Below the pieces are notes generated by a model. It worked only from the letters and a program-made list of their open reading frames with translations, searched no databases and was not told the origin of the DNA. A program made the position numbers and the translations under genes. From Bacillus sp. OxB-1 (GTDB lineage: Bacteria; Bacillota; Bacilli; Bacillales_A; Planococcaceae), in contig NZ_AP013294.1 in NCBI RefSeq assembly GCF_000829195.1, forward strand, positions 3,235,001 through 3,299,000: a stretch of DNA of 64,000 nt. The letters run 5' to 3'. This document shows positions 36,394 through 48,000 of the stretch, piece after piece (positions within the stretch are counted from its first letter, which is position 1; each line of letters starts with the position of its first letter).

Positions 36394-37509
36394 TCAACGT
36401 TGGTCGATTGGTACATACTTTTGCATTCCCGGTCCCACATACTCGGCACGCGGGCGGATCAAACGGTTGTTTGAATACTGTTCAAGGATATGCGCAATCC
36501 AGCCGGAGAACCGGGATACTGCGAAGATCGGCGTGAACAGATCGTGGTCGATGCCGAGGGAATGATAGACGGAAGCGGAGTAGAAGTCCACGTTCGGTGG
36601 CAACTTCTTCTCGCCTGTTACAATGCCTTCAATCTTCTCAGACATATTGTACCATTTCTCTTCGCCCCGCAACGCTGTAAGGCGTTTCGACATTTCGCGA
36701 AGGTGTTTGGCGCGCGGGTCCCCTTTACGGTATACCCGGTGGCCGAATCCCATGATTTTCTCTTTATTATCCAGTTTTTCTCGGATATAGGATTCCACTT
36801 TTTCCTCTTCGCCGATTTCCATCAACATTTTCATCACTTGCTCGTTGGCTCCTCCGTGCAGTGGCCCTTTTAGAGCGCCGATTGCAGCTGTGACGCCGGA
36901 ATAGATATCGGAAAGTGTTGCAACACAAACACGTGCAGTGAATGTGGATGCGTTCAATTCATGGTCTGCATGAAGGACTAGCGCTTTGTCGAATGCTTCG
37001 ATCGCAATCGCTTCCGGCTCTTCCCCGTTAAGCATGTACAGGAAGTTTGCAGCATAGCCCAGTTCCGGCTTCGGTGCAATTGGTTCCAATCCTTTACGGA
37101 TGCGCGAGAACGCTGTTACGATCGTAGCCACTTTCGCCTGAAGTTTAATAGCCTTCTCATAGTTCGCCTCTTCGGACATATCTTCCGCTTTTTCATCATA
37201 TAGTCCAAGGGAAGACACCGCTGTGCGTAACGCGGACATCGGATGGACTTGATCGATTGGATACATTTTGAACTGGTCGAGCACCCCTTGAGGTACCGCC
37301 ATATTGTCTGCCAATTGTTGTTTCAGTTCTGCCAGCTCGTCAGCTTTCGGTAGACGTTGGTGCCAAAGTAGGTAAATAACCTCTTCGAAGCTAGCGTTGT
37401 TTGCTAAATCATCAATGTCATAGCCGACATATGTAAGTGTGTCATCAATGATGGAACTGATGGCGGACTGTGTCGCTACGACTCCCTCCAACCCTTTGGT
37501 TGTTGTCAT
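36394..37509 (-). CDS. citZ: Citrate synthase
   Basis: 371 residues from ATG 37509 with AAGGAG upstream. It condenses oxaloacetate and acetyl-CoA. Catalytic residues of the type I fold appear as His in GPLHGGANE (about 222) and in GFGHRVYR (about 262), plus Asp in DFYSASVYHSLG (about 312). It is first in citZ-icd-mdh. Its leader is about 290 nt and contains a palindrome (37600-37700). The promoter region has two cre-like boxes. Confidence 0.96.
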   Translation of the reverse strand: MTTTKGLEGVVATQSAISSIIDDTLTYVGYDIDDLANNASFEEVIYLLWHQRLPKADELAELKQQLADNMAVPQGVLDQFKMYPIDQVHPMSALRTAVSSLGLYDEKAEDMSEEANYEKAIKLQAKVATIVTAFSRIRKGLEPIAPKPELGYAANFLYMLNGEEPEAIAIEAFDKALVLHADHELNASTFTARVCVATLSDIYSGVTAAIGALKGPLHGGANEQVMKMLMEIGEEEKVESYIREKLDNKEKIMGFGHRVYRKGDPRAKHLREMSKRLTALRGEEKWYNMSEKIEGIVTGEKKLPPNVDFYSASVYHSLGIDHDLFTPIFAVSRFSGWIAHILEQYSNNRLIRPRAEYVGPGMQKYVPIDQR

Positions 37510-37599
37510 GTAAATCGCTCCTTCTCTTGTAGCCGTCCATCGTCCCCCAAGCAAAATGACCGACTGACGGCTCCCCTTTTTATATACCAGCTGTTAACT

Positions 37600-37675
37600 C
37601 AATTACGCTTCGGCGTAATTGCATCCAGATTTTGAATGGGCAGGTACAATTGCCTCTTTTCAAAATCCGTGGCAT
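37600..37675 (-). repeat. Palindromic structure in the citZ leader
   Basis: 37600-37621 is a 9-bp perfect stem CAATTACGC / GCGTAATTG closing a TTCG tetraloop. Beside it, GATTTTGAA (37629-37637) and TTCAAAATC (37660-37668) form a second stem. Neither is followed by a T-run on either strand, so they are not plain terminators. They may be a genomic repeat or an RNA-binding or stability element in the citZ leader. Confidence 0.6.
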
Positions 37676-37784
37676 TCGCCGGAGGTTTTTACTGGATTCA
37701 GCCGATATTGAACTCCATTGAAATGACTGCGCTTTTGCATTCACTTCGCCACGTTTGGCGGCCGAGAAGTTCTGACAGAATTCA

Positions 37785-37849
37785 GTTAAAAACGCTTACA
37801 AGAACTATTATAATCAATTTCGACGGTTTTGTGAATGGAAACGCTTGTT
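37785..37849 (-). promoter_or_regulatory. citZ promoter with two CcpA (cre)-like boxes
   Basis: Read leftward, TTCACA (37830-37835), 17-bp spacer and TATAAT (37807-37812). cre-like sequences at 37785-37799 (TTAAAAACGCTTACA) and 37835-37849 (ATGGAAACGCTTGTT) each match WTGNAANCGNWNNCW with one mismatch. One lies at the transcription start, the other touches the -35. Confidence 0.6.
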
Positions 37850-37882
37850 TTTGTTTTTCCATCTTGTCCGAGGAGTGGAAAT

Positions 37883-38863
37883 ATGCCACTAAAGCACGAA
37901 AAACAAAGAGTAATCCAGAAGATATTGGTCGGCTGGCTCCCTGTAATTTTCACAGTCGCCGTCCTTTTTGCAGTTCCACCTGCCGCTATCGCAGTCATCC
38001 TTGCCTATTTTACAGCCCCGATGGTGGTGCTCATCCGGTCCATCACCAAACTCCCCCTTACGATCGCCACATTGCTTATCATGGCTAGCATGCTCTGCAT
38101 GATTGCAGCGTTCTTGTATATGGCCGTCCACGGCTTGCTGGAGACTATCCCGACAATCGAACGCCACATCGCGCCGTACACAAAAAACACAGATATTACA
38201 GGCAAGCTCTTCCACTTTTTGGAGACGACAGTCATAGAATATGGACAGGCGATTTTGGAGTATGTCGTCACGACGTTGAGCACGCTTTTTCAACACTTGC
38301 TCAGCATTTTCATTTTCCTCGTTGCGTATTTTTTCGCGTTGCGGGAATCGGGAAAAGACCGGTTCTGGTTTTTAGTCTATTTCCCTTCCCGGACACGCAA
38401 AAAAGCGAAAGCTTTTTTTGAAGATGGCGGTAAATTGATCGGAACGTTTGTCTTCGTGGAAGCCCGTCTATTCTTCATCACATTTGTCACCCTCACGATC
38501 GGATTTTTCTTCCTTCGCTTTGAAGCGCCTGTCGGCAACGCTTTTCTCATCTCCTTGGTGGATAGCTTGCCGTTCCTGGGCATCGGCGTATTTCTATTGC
38601 CAATGGCCGCTTTCTTCTTTTACACCGAGAATCTTTATATTGGGATAGCGTTAATATTGCTTTATCTGCTTGCGATGACAACCCGTCAAATGGCGGAATC
38701 GTATATGTGGGCGTCCACTTTTGCAGTGAAACCGGTTCATGCCTTTTTCATTACGATCAGTGCTTTTTACCTTCTCGGGCTTCCTGGAATCCTGCTGACG
38801 CCGTTTTTCCTGTTTGCAGCCATCAAGGTGAAAAGCCATCCATTTTTCACAGCATCCGAATAG
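37883..38863 (+). CDS. ytvI: YtvI-type AI-2E-family membrane protein
   Basis: 326 residues from ATG 37883, with GAGGAG 8 bases upstream; the earlier ATG at 37835 has none. About seven to eight membrane segments and a soluble loop (about 85-130) fit the AI-2E transporter superfamily, in which the Bacillus member YtvI is listed as a sporulation integral membrane protein. Transport substrate is not known. It is divergent from citZ, as in B. subtilis, and overlaps the end of fxsA by 17 bases in convergent orientation. Confidence 0.82.
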   Translation: MPLKHEKQRVIQKILVGWLPVIFTVAVLFAVPPAAIAVILAYFTAPMVVLIRSITKLPLTIATLLIMASMLCMIAAFLYMAVHGLLETIPTIERHIAPYTKNTDITGKLFHFLETTVIEYGQAILEYVVTTLSTLFQHLLSIFIFLVAYFFALRESGKDRFWFLVYFPSRTRKKAKAFFEDGGKLIGTFVFVEARLFFITFVTLTIGFFFLRFEAPVGNAFLISLVDSLPFLGIGVFLLPMAAFFFYTENLYIGIALILLYLLAMTTRQMAESYMWASTFAVKPVHAFFITISAFYLLGLPGILLTPFFLFAAIKVKSHPFFTASE

Positions 38864-39230
38864 TTCCATTTTTCATCTTCTTATAGATCCACTTATGAAT
38901 ATGGGGGCGGAGCCAGTTCCGAGGACCATTGAACAGCAAAAGGAATCCGGCCAAATCGGTAATGAATCCGGGCGTCAGCAAGAGCAATCCGCCAATGAAG
39001 ATACAAACACTGTCGATCACCGCATTGCCGGGGGTTTCCATCGTGGCGATTCGCCGATTCAGATCAGTCCACGCTTTCATCCCTTGTTTTTTTGCGAGGG
39101 TGGCGCCCCCTATCCCGGTAATCAGAATGATTGCGACGGTCGGTAACAAGCCTATTGTTTTTCCGGAATATATTAATAGGGCCAATTCCGCGGTTGGCAC
39201 CGCAATCAATGCAAAGACGAGCCATTTCAT
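38847..39230 (-). CDS. fxsA: FxsA-family membrane protein
   Basis: 127 residues from ATG 39230; AAGG lies 8 bases upstream, while the GTG at 39239 is inside that site. About three membrane segments (residues 4-20, 22-42, 72-100) and the GGATLAKKQG turn are typical of FxsA (B. subtilis YtzA). In E. coli FxsA relieves F-plasmid exclusion of phage T7; its role here is unknown. The 3' ends of fxsA and ytvI overlap by 17 bases with no terminator. Confidence 0.88.
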   Translation of the reverse strand: MKWLVFALIAVPTAELALLIYSGKTIGLLPTVAIILITGIGGATLAKKQGMKAWTDLNRRIATMETPGNAVIDSVCIFIGGLLLLTPGFITDLAGFLLLFNGPRNWLRPHIHKWIYKKMKNGTIRML

Positions 39231-39245
39231 ATTGAACACCTTCCT

Positions 39246-39278
39246 AAAAAGGCTGTTCCCTCTTGCACGGGAACAGCC
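39246..39278 (-). terminator. Terminator of pyk
   Basis: A perfect 10-bp stem GGCTGTTCCC / GGGAACAGCC is followed leftward by TTTTT. Confidence 0.88.
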
Positions 39279-39309
39279 ACGAATAACTGCTTATCATTCA
39301 TTTATAAAA

Positions 39310-41070
39310 TCAAAGAACACTTGCGTGACCGTTGTAAATAACGCCGGTTTCCGCATCCATCGTCACTTCATAGCCCTGGCGGATAACGTTCGTCGCGTTC
39401 TCCACACCGACGATGACCGGGATGCCGAGGCTGAGGCCGACTACAGCCCCATGGCTTGTCAAACCACCTTCTTCTGTGATCAAACCTGCACACTTCTCGA
39501 TGGCAGGCATCATCTCCCGATCGGTGGCAACGGTGACAAGGATGGCGCCTTCTGTATCATACGCCATCGCTTCTTCGGCATTTTTTGCGACGACGACTTT
39601 TCCGTACGCCACCGTTCTGCCGATCCCTTGGCCTTTTGCGAGCATGTCACCGATGATGTGGATCTTCATCAGGTTGGTGGATCCTGCTTCTCCTACTGGA
39701 ACACCCGCCGTGATAATGACAACATCTCCATGACTCACGTATTGATGTTTTACACTTTCTTCTACGGATTCTTCCAATATTCCATCTATCGAAGAGGATC
39801 TGCCTCCGACAATCGGATAGACTCCCCAGACGAGGGTCAATTTCTTAGCGCAGTTTTCAGAAGACGTCACTGCGATGACCGGGCATCCCGGGCGATATTT
39901 GGCAATCATTTTGGCGGTGTTTCCACTTTCAGTCGGGGCCAACACCGCTTTCACCTTCAAGTTGATCGCTGTATAGGCGGCGGCTTGTCCGATCGCCTCC
40001 GTCATATTCCCTTGCTTTTCTCTTCTTCTTGTGGAAACGACCTTATGATAATCGATCGAATTTTCCGCCGTCCGGGCAATCCGGTCCATCGTCGCGACGG
40101 ATTCCACCGGATAAAGGCCTGCTGCCGTTTCACCCGACAGCATGATCGCATCAGAACCGTCCAAAATGGCGTTGGCGACATCGCTCGCCTCTGCACGGGT
40201 CGGCCGTGGATTCCGTTGCATCGAGTCCAGCATCTGCGTCGCCGTAATGACAGGCTTGCCGGCTTGGTTGCATTTTTCGATCATCTGTTTTTGGACAAGC
40301 GGCACTTCTTCCGCCGGTATTTCAACGCCGAGATCGCCGCGGGCCACCATTAATCCGTCCGAAAGGCTGATGATTTCATCCAGGTTATCGACGCCTTCCT
40401 GGTTTTCAATCTTCGGGACAATTTGCAGATGCGAACCGCCATTATGTTCCAGGAGGGCACGGATTTCCATGACATCGGAAGCACGTCGGACGAAGGACGC
40501 AGCGATGAAATCGACACCTTCCCGGATGCCGAACAGAATATCTTCCGCATCCTTTTCCGTCATCCCCGGAAGTTGGACGGACACGCCCGGAACATTGACA
40601 CCTTTGTTGTTCTTTAATTCACCTGAATTGATGATCGTGGTGTGGATCAAACCTTGTTCTTCATCTTTACTGGTCACTTTCAATTGAATCAAACCGTCAT
40701 CCAATAAAATGAGTGAGCCTTTATCGACATCTTCGATCAATTTATCATAAGTGATGGAAAAGACATCGTCATTGCCGACAACCTCTTTCATCGAAATAGC
40801 GATCGATTGGCCTGCGACCAGATCTAACCGGCCATCCAACATCGTATGGGTACGGATTTCCGGCCCCTTCGTATCGAGTAAAATACCGACAATTTTCCCT
40901 TTCCGGCGTGCCGCTTCTCTAATATTCCGGATCCGGGCCTTATGTTCCTCATGGTTGCCATGCGAAAAATTCAGGCGAGCTACATTCATCCCTGCATCAA
41001 TGAGCTTTTCCAGTATTTCAGGCGACTCGCTCGCCGGCCCGATTGTGCAAACAATTTTCGTTTTCCTCAT
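39310..41070 (-). CDS. pyk: Pyruvate kinase with C-terminal PEP-utiliser-like domain
   Basis: 586 residues from ATG 41070 ([14 protein letters not shown]) with GAGGCG upstream. It makes pyruvate and ATP from phosphoenolpyruvate. The barrel carries NFSHG, KIENQEG and the [12 protein letters not shown] and TATQMLDSM motifs. As in Geobacillus and Bacillus, an extra domain (about 475-586) resembles the PEP-utilising phosphohistidine domain with [11 protein letters not shown], so the histidine is present. It follows pfkA by 139 bp and likely shares its transcript. Confidence 0.97.
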   Translation of the reverse strand: MRKTKIVCTIGPASESPEILEKLIDAGMNVARLNFSHGNHEEHKARIRNIREAARRKGKIVGILLDTKGPEIRTHTMLDGRLDLVAGQSIAISMKEVVGNDDVFSITYDKLIEDVDKGSLILLDDGLIQLKVTSKDEEQGLIHTTIINSGELKNNKGVNVPGVSVQLPGMTEKDAEDILFGIREGVDFIAASFVRRASDVMEIRALLEHNGGSHLQIVPKIENQEGVDNLDEIISLSDGLMVARGDLGVEIPAEEVPLVQKQMIEKCNQAGKPVITATQMLDSMQRNPRPTRAEASDVANAILDGSDAIMLSGETAAGLYPVESVATMDRIARTAENSIDYHKVVSTRRREKQGNMTEAIGQAAAYTAINLKVKAVLAPTESGNTAKMIAKYRPGCPVIAVTSSENCAKKLTLVWGVYPIVGGRSSSIDGILEESVEESVKHQYVSHGDVVIITAGVPVGEAGSTNLMKIHIIGDMLAKGQGIGRTVAYGKVVVAKNAEEAMAYDTEGAILVTVATDREMMPAIEKCAGLITEEGGLTSHGAVVGLSLGIPVIVGVENATNVIRQGYEVTMDAETGVIYNGHASVL

Positions 41071-41209
41071 CAGTATCGCCTCTTTTTTATAATTATCATT
41101 TTGTCTCTTCCAACGGATTTCCGCTCCAAGCGGACGTTTTCCGCTCCAATCCTGAACAAAGAATACGCCAGGAATTCGCAAGAACAGATTTTGGTTGTAA
41201 ACCATTATT

Positions 41210-42181
<972 letters not shown>

Positions 42182-42230
42182 TCAAGTATGTAATATTCCA
42201 ATCCCTTACTTCAAATGGCGGTGAAACAGG

Positions 42231-42265
42231 AAAAGATGCGGGAGGGGGCCACCCGCATCTTTTTC
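42231..42265 (-). terminator. Terminator of the gntR-accD-accA unit
   Basis: A perfect 12-bp stem AAAAGATGCGGG / CCCGCATCTTTT has T-runs on both sides. Confidence 0.88.
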
Positions 42266-42266
42266 C

Positions 42267-43220
42267 CTATTCGGTAAATACGCCAATTTCGCGGAATTTT
42301 TCATAGCGGTCTTCAACAAGTTCCGCTCCATCCAACTCCATCAGCTTCTCCAAAGACCTGCGGATAGCGTTGCCGATCTGCATCGCCTGTTCTTTTATAT
42401 CGCGATGGGCCCCGCCTAACACTTCCGGGATGATTTCATCGATGATTCCCATCTCTTTTAAATCAGGCGCTGTAATTTTCATCGCTTCTGCCGCCTGTTT
42501 TGCAAGGGATGCATCTTTCCATAGGATGGAAGCCGCCCCTTCCGGAGAAATGACCGAATACGTGGAGTGCTCCAACATATGGATATGGTTAGAGACGCCT
42601 AGCGCCAAGGCACCGCCGCTTCCGCCTTCACCGATGACAACCGAAATGACCGGGACTGTCAACCCCGCCATTTCCACTAGGTTGCGGGCAATGGCCTCGC
42701 TTTGACCGCGTTCTTCCGCTGCTTTCCCTGGGTAAGCCCCTTTTGTGTCAATAAAACAAATGACGGGGCGATTGAATTTTTCAGCTTGTTTCATTAGCCG
42801 CAACGCTTTCCGGTACCCTTCCGGATGGGGCATGCCGAAGTTGCGTTTCACATTCTCCTTCGTGTCCTTGCCTCGCTGATGGCCGATTACCGTTACCGGC
42901 CTCGCTTCAAAAGCTGCAATCCCGCCAACAATCGCATCATCGTCACCGAATGTACGATCCCCGTGGAGCAGGAGGAAATCCTCGAATAATTCATTGATAT
43001 AGTCCAATGTAGTCGGCCGTCCTGGATGTCTCGCCACTTGCACGCGATCCCAAGGCTCCATATTGCCATAAATCTCGGTCTCCAAATTTTTCAATCGGTT
43101 TTTCAATGTCATGATTTCATCCGTCAAATCGACTTCGTTCGTCGAAGTGAACTCTTCCAGCTCTTTGATTTTTTCGCGTAATGTCACTATCGGTTCTTCA
43201 AATGTCATCGTTTTACTCAT
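42267..43220 (-). CDS. accA: Acetyl-CoA carboxylase carboxyltransferase subunit alpha
   Basis: 317 residues. With AccD it transfers CO2 from carboxybiotin to acetyl-CoA, giving malonyl-CoA for fatty-acid synthesis. Crotonase-like fold motifs are clear ([46 protein letters not shown]). It starts inside the accD stop codon (4-base ATGA overlap), so the two are coupled for 1:1 synthesis. Confidence 0.97.
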   Translation of the reverse strand: MSKTMTFEEPIVTLREKIKELEEFTSTNEVDLTDEIMTLKNRLKNLETEIYGNMEPWDRVQVARHPGRPTTLDYINELFEDFLLLHGDRTFGDDDAIVGGIAAFEARPVTVIGHQRGKDTKENVKRNFGMPHPEGYRKALRLMKQAEKFNRPVICFIDTKGAYPGKAAEERGQSEAIARNLVEMAGLTVPVISVVIGEGGSGGALALGVSNHIHMLEHSTYSVISPEGAASILWKDASLAKQAAEAMKITAPDLKEMGIIDEIIPEVLGGAHRDIKEQAMQIGNAIRRSLEKLMELDGAELVEDRYEKFREIGVFTE

Positions 43221-44083
43221 TGAGCTGCTGCCCCCTTCACGTGAAGACGTACGATTTTAGCGATGGAATCCCTTAATTCGGCACGATGGATGACGGCATC
43301 CACTTGGCCATGATCGAGAAGGAATTCGGCCGTTTGAAAGTTTTCCGGTAGTTTCTCCCGGACGGTCTGCTCAATTACCCGTCTGCCCGCAAACCCGATG
43401 AGCGCTTTCGGTTCGGCTATATTGATGTCCCCGACGGAAGCAAAACTTGCCGACACGCCGCCTGTAGTCGGGTACGTCATGACTGAGATATAGAGAAGCC
43501 CCTTTTCAGAATGACGATTGAGCGCGACACTCGTCTTAGCCATCTGCATGAGTGATAATACCCCTTCTTGCATCCGGGCTCCGCCACTCGCTGAAAAGAT
43601 GATCATCGGGATGCCGAGCTCTGTCGCTTTTTCGACAGCCCTCGTAATCTTCTCCCCAACTACTGATCCCATGGAACCCATCCGGAAATGGGCATCCATA
43701 ATGGCGACCGCTATTTTCTGGCCTTCCACTTCTCCGACTCCAGTCAGGACGGCTTCGTTCAAGCCTGTTTTCTTCGCATCCGACTCGACCTTTTCCGTAT
43801 ATGACGGAAAATGGAGCGGGTTCTCCGTTTTCAGATGATCGTCCATCGATTGGAAAGTGCCTTCATCGAACAGGCTTTCCACCCGTTCCTGTGCAGTCAT
43901 TTTAAAATGGTGATCGCAGTTCGTACAAACTTTATGCGACTTCAACAGGTCTTTGGTCAGGATGATGTGTTTACAATCCGGACACTTCGTCATCAGGCCT
44001 TCCGGGACGTCGTTTTTCGCATCGTTGGACGGAATCGTCGTTGCTCGTTTCTTTTTGTTTTTCGTAAATATATCACGGATCAT
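43217..44083 (-). CDS. accD: Acetyl-CoA carboxylase carboxyltransferase subunit beta
   Basis: 288 residues. An N-terminal zinc ribbon uses Cys34, Cys37, Cys53 and Cys56 (CPDC...CTNC), and the crotonase-like fold follows ([20 protein letters not shown]). It begins 3 bases after the regulator gene and overlaps accA by 4 bases, forming a three-gene unit. Confidence 0.97.
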   Translation of the reverse strand: MIRDIFTKNKKKRATTIPSNDAKNDVPEGLMTKCPDCKHIILTKDLLKSHKVCTNCDHHFKMTAQERVESLFDEGTFQSMDDHLKTENPLHFPSYTEKVESDAKKTGLNEAVLTGVGEVEGQKIAVAIMDAHFRMGSMGSVVGEKITRAVEKATELGIPMIIFSASGGARMQEGVLSLMQMAKTSVALNRHSEKGLLYISVMTYPTTGGVSASFASVGDINIAEPKALIGFAGRRVIEQTVREKLPENFQTAEFLLDHGQVDAVIHRAELRDSIAKIVRLHVKGAAAQ

Positions 44084-44086
44084 ATA

Positions 44087-44728
44087 TTATTCCCCCTCGA
44101 CTCGTTCAATCCATTGTTCGTATGATTCTATCGTCTCCGCTTCAAATCCTTCTTGCAAACTTCTCAACATAGCACCAATTATCCGATTTTCCTCAAAATC
44201 GGTCATTTCCCCAAAGGGAACCATACTATATTGTTTCAATAAAAACCAGATTTTCAATGAAAGCCGATTGCCGGCTGCTACAATGATTTCACGGATGACA
44301 TCTTCTCGCAGGACTGCTCCTGTCTCATTCATCTTAAGAAGCAATCCTTCCCATACCGGCATCCGACGCAGTTTTTCTTCTCGGCATATAGCTGATAGGG
44401 CAGCGGTCTCATGGATTCTTCTCGTTTTCTTCACGTCATGAAGGGAACCTGGCTGCTGCATGATAAAAGCAGATAACACTTCAACCATTTGATGTTTCTT
44501 GAAATCTGCGAGGAATGTACCTTCCCCGCGACGTGTCTCGATCAGGCCCAACAGTTCCAAACTGCGCAAGGCTTCCCGGACAGTGGACCTGCCCGCCTGC
44601 AACCTCTCCGCGAGCTCCCGTTCCGATGGCAGTTTCCCACCCGTTCTAATGCCCTCTTCATTAATCAATGTCTTCAGTTTACCCACAATGTCGAGAAACA
44701 TTTTGGAAGATGGTTTTGAATTCTGCAT
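44087..44728 (-). CDS. GntR/FCD-family regulator preceding accDA
   Basis: 213 residues from ATG 44728 with AAGGGG 7 bases upstream; a TTG at 44749 is less likely. The winged-helix GntR domain (about 8-72) has LPSERELAERLQAGRSTVREALRSLELLGLIETRRGEGTF-like elements in order. The C-terminal part is FCD-like (helical, ligand-binding), with RRIHETAAL near 100-110. It is the first gene of a unit with accD (3-base gap) and accA. A palindromic operator lies upstream, consistent with autoregulation and control of malonyl-CoA supply, an inference from position. The B. subtilis accDA unit, as recalled, has no such gene. Confidence 0.85.
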   Translation of the reverse strand: MQNSKPSSKMFLDIVGKLKTLINEEGIRTGGKLPSERELAERLQAGRSTVREALRSLELLGLIETRRGEGTFLADFKKHQMVEVLSAFIMQQPGSLHDVKKTRRIHETAALSAICREEKLRRMPVWEGLLLKMNETGAVLREDVIREIIVAAGNRLSLKIWFLLKQYSMVPFGEMTDFEENRIIGAMLRSLQEGFEAETIESYEQWIERVEGE

Positions 44729-44758
44729 TCCCCTGCCCCTTACAATCAATAATCAAAC

Positions 44759-44773
44759 AGTGGTCAGACCACT
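44759..44773. promoter_or_regulatory. Palindromic operator of the GntR-accDA unit
   Basis: A perfect 7-bp inverted repeat AGTGGTC-A-GACCACT lies 30 bp before the regulator's start. The core TGGTCNGACCA is that of E. coli FadR (another FCD regulator). A promoter TTTACG-17-TATGCT read leftward would place transcription start next to it. Confidence 0.7.
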
Positions 44774-44819
44774 TCTTTCTCTAGCATACAGAAAAGCGAT
44801 TGGCACGTAAAGCGAAACA

Positions 44820-44987
44820 TGGAATCCCCCGAAAGAAATGAAGGGAAAAGTGAGAGGTGGATTTGCGAGGAACAGTCGGGGTTAACAGGAAACTGCCTGG
44901 ACCCCGATAATTTTCATGGTAACCCGGCTAACTGTAAGGGCGAATCGGAAAACTGTCAGGGCTCTCTCGGAACAATCCCCTTAACCC
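44820..44987. repeat. Degenerate ~21-bp spacer repeats between dnaE and the GntR gene
   Basis: Within the 287-bp gap 44729-45015, imperfect units recur at 19-22 bp steps: GGAAACTGCCTGGACC, CTAACTGTAAGGGCGAATCGG and AAAACTGTCAGGGCTCTC. No ORF with a ribosome binding site is seen. It resembles a decayed minisatellite. Confidence 0.5.
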
Positions 44988-45013
44988 AAAAAGACTATCC
45001 ATTCCGGATAGCC
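44988..45013 (-). terminator. Terminator of dnaE
   Basis: The stem GGCTATCC / GGATAGTC with a 5-base loop overlaps the end of the gene and is followed leftward by TTTTT. Confidence 0.65.
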
Positions 45014-45015
45014 CA

Positions 45016-48000
45016 TTAACAAACTTGGATTTGCCTGATGATAATTTGCGATTTTCCGTTTCGCCATTCCATATTCCCTGTCGCGTGAACGAGTGTCATT
45101 TCGTCGAGAAGTGCATTGAAGGAAGAATATTGTTGGGGGAAGACAGTGCAAGAGATGGTTCCTGTGTCATCCTGTATTTCCAGGAATGCCATCGCCTCCC
45201 CTTTTTTCGTACGAATCCGCTTTACATTCGTCAACAGACCGATGATCGATACGTCGGATTTGTCGGCCAGCTGCCGAACCGCAGATATATCATTCCATTT
45301 TTCAGCAGTCTTTCTTTTCCACTCCAATGCGGGATGGTCGGAGAGATAAAATCCGAGCACTTCACGCTCGTACTCCAACATCAGCATGCGCGGCATCGTC
45401 CCGCCCGGGGAATATTTCGGATTCGCCAAGGACGGCATGATGGTGCTCAAAAAATCGTCTTCCCCGTCAGGTTGGATGAAGAGAGCATGAGAAATGGCGG
45501 CATCGATCGACGCAAGAAGCACCTCCCGGGATTGGCCGAATTCATCGAGCGCTCCCGCTTTGATGAGCGGAGTTATCGTTTTTTCCTTAAACAGATCGCT
45601 TCCCAAAGCGGCGGCCATATCGAACATCGTCTTCCAGCGTTCGCTCGACTTTCTTGCTTCATGGAACATTTTATAGAACGATGGGGTGATACCCTTCACT
45701 GCACAAAGGCCGATCCGGATTTGTCCCTGTTCCACCGTGTGTTGGTATTTGCTATGCAGAACCGAAGGAGGCAGGATGGAAATCCCCCTTGCCTCGGCCT
45801 CCCGCATCAGTTCCATCGTCTTTTCCGGACTGCCGGTGACTGAGGACAGCATTGCCGCGAAAAAGTAGGCGGGTTCATTCGCCTTCAAAAAGGCAAGCCG
45901 ATAGGATATCAATGAATAGGCAACGGCATGACTTTTCGGGAAACCGTAATCGGCGAATTTGACGATGAGATCGTAGACTGCCTGACCGGCTGCTTCCGGA
46001 AACCCTTTCTCCATGGCGCGTCCGACAAACCGGCCCCGTTCCTCCTTTAACACTTCCCTATTCTTTTTACTAATCGCCCGCCGAAGCAGATCCGCTTCCG
46101 CCATCGTATATCCAGCCACACGATAAGCGATTTGCATGATCTGCTCCTGATAGACGATGACTCCATAAGTCTCCTTCAAGACCGGTTCCAATGCGGGATG
46201 TATATAATCCACTTGTTCCTGTCCGTTTTTCCTTCTGCTGTACAAAGGGATATTCTCCATCGGACCGGGACGATATAAAGCGTTGACCGCAAACAAATCC
46301 TCGAACCGGGTTGGTCGGATTAGGCGCAACGCATCCCTCATCCCATCGGATTCGAACTGGAAAATGCCTGTTGTATCCCCGTTCCTGAACAGCTCGAAAG
46401 TCTTTTCGTCATCGAGAGGTATTTTTTCGAAAGCGATATGGACCCCTTTATCAAAGGCGATCATGGAACGGATCCGATCCAGGAGCGTCAAATTCCGCAA
46501 GCCGAGGAAATCCATCTTCAAGAGACCTTGTTCCTCTACATCCCCCATCGACCATTGAGTAAGATAAATTCCATCTCCGCCTTGCTGCAGCGGGACCCTT
46601 TCCACAAGTGGATCGGGCGATAAGATGACACCTGCGGCATGGGTCGACGCATTCCTTGGCAACCCTTCCAGCATCGAGGCGACTTCCAGCCATTTGCCGC
46701 GGATCGGGTCCAAGCTGATCCAATCCCGCAATGCGCTGGATTTGGCAATCGCATCGTTCAAGGTCTGTCTCGAGCTTCCTTGGATGTTCCGCGAAATGAA
46801 GGCCATTTCTTCATTGGAAAAATCAAAAACCCGCGCCACGTCCCGAGCCACCGCTTTGGATGAAAGCGTGCCGAATGTAATGATTTGGGCTACATGCGAC
46901 GTGCCGTATTTCCGGGCGACGTAGGCAATGACCTCCGATCGGCGATGGTCTGCAAAATCGATGTCTATATCAGGCATCGTAATACGGCCCGGGTTCAAGA
47001 ACCGTTCAAAAATAAGCCCATAGCGGATCGGGTCGACATCGGTGATTCCAAGGGCAAATGCAACCAACGATCCAGCGGAAGAGCCCCTTCCCGGACCTGT
47101 CAGAATTCCATTTTCCGCCGCAAACCGCATAAAGTCTTCCACTATCAAGAAATAGTCGGCATAGCCCATTTCGTGAATGACCTGCACCTCATAACGGAGA
47201 CGATCCAAGTAGGCAGGCTCCACCATACCCAAACGTTTTTCCAATCCTGCCATAACATTCCGTTCCAATCGGGAAACCGCCGTTTCGCCTTCCGGCAAAG
47301 GAAACGCAGGCATCAACATCTGCGTCGATGGCAGGCCCGCCTTGCAAGAAAGAAGCATTTGAGTACAATTGGCCAACCAGTCCGGCCGATCGGCAAACCA
47401 TTGCTGGAATTCTTCCTGTTCCGGCAAATAGGCCTCCCGGATTTCGTTTCCAGTTCGCCTTGGATCATTCAACTTATGGCCGTTCCGAATGGCAACTGCC
47501 GCTTCATAAGCAAACGCATCATCCCGGGCGATATAGCGGGACTCATGACAAGCGACAATGGATAAGCCGACCGCTGCGGCAATCGACTCTATTTCCGCTT
47601 CAGCCGGATGCCGTCCACCGCCTGGCCGGGCAATCCCGACGAGAACTGTTGCCTGCTTGCAAACTTCTGTTATCGACAGGACCCGTTCAGTCGTGCCGGA
47701 TTCCTCCCATGACGGATCCGTCATCGGGCAGACGATGACCAAACCGGCGTGATAAGCTTGCAGCCATTGCATCGGCAGCACTTCATCTTCCCGGATGGAA
47801 ATGGCGCTGCTCATTTTCATCAAGTTATGGAAGCCGCTGTCGTCTTTCGCATAGACATACAGCAGCACAGTCTCATTTTCGTTGATCTGCAATTTGACGG
47901 TTAGCCCGATAACGGGATGGATCCCGTATTTTACCATCGTCTTATAAAAGGAGCGGACCCCGTATAATTTGGAATTGACGAGCCCAACAGAGGTGGCCCC

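Noticed and set aside
38929-40353. 474-codon open frame on the + strand
   Set aside because: It lies opposite pyk and fxsA, has no ribosome binding site or recognisable domain, and its composition (His/Arg/Cys-rich) is that of an antisense shadow.
46885-47565. 226-codon open frame on the + strand
   Set aside because: It is antisense to the well-conserved dnaE gene and has no start signal or domain.
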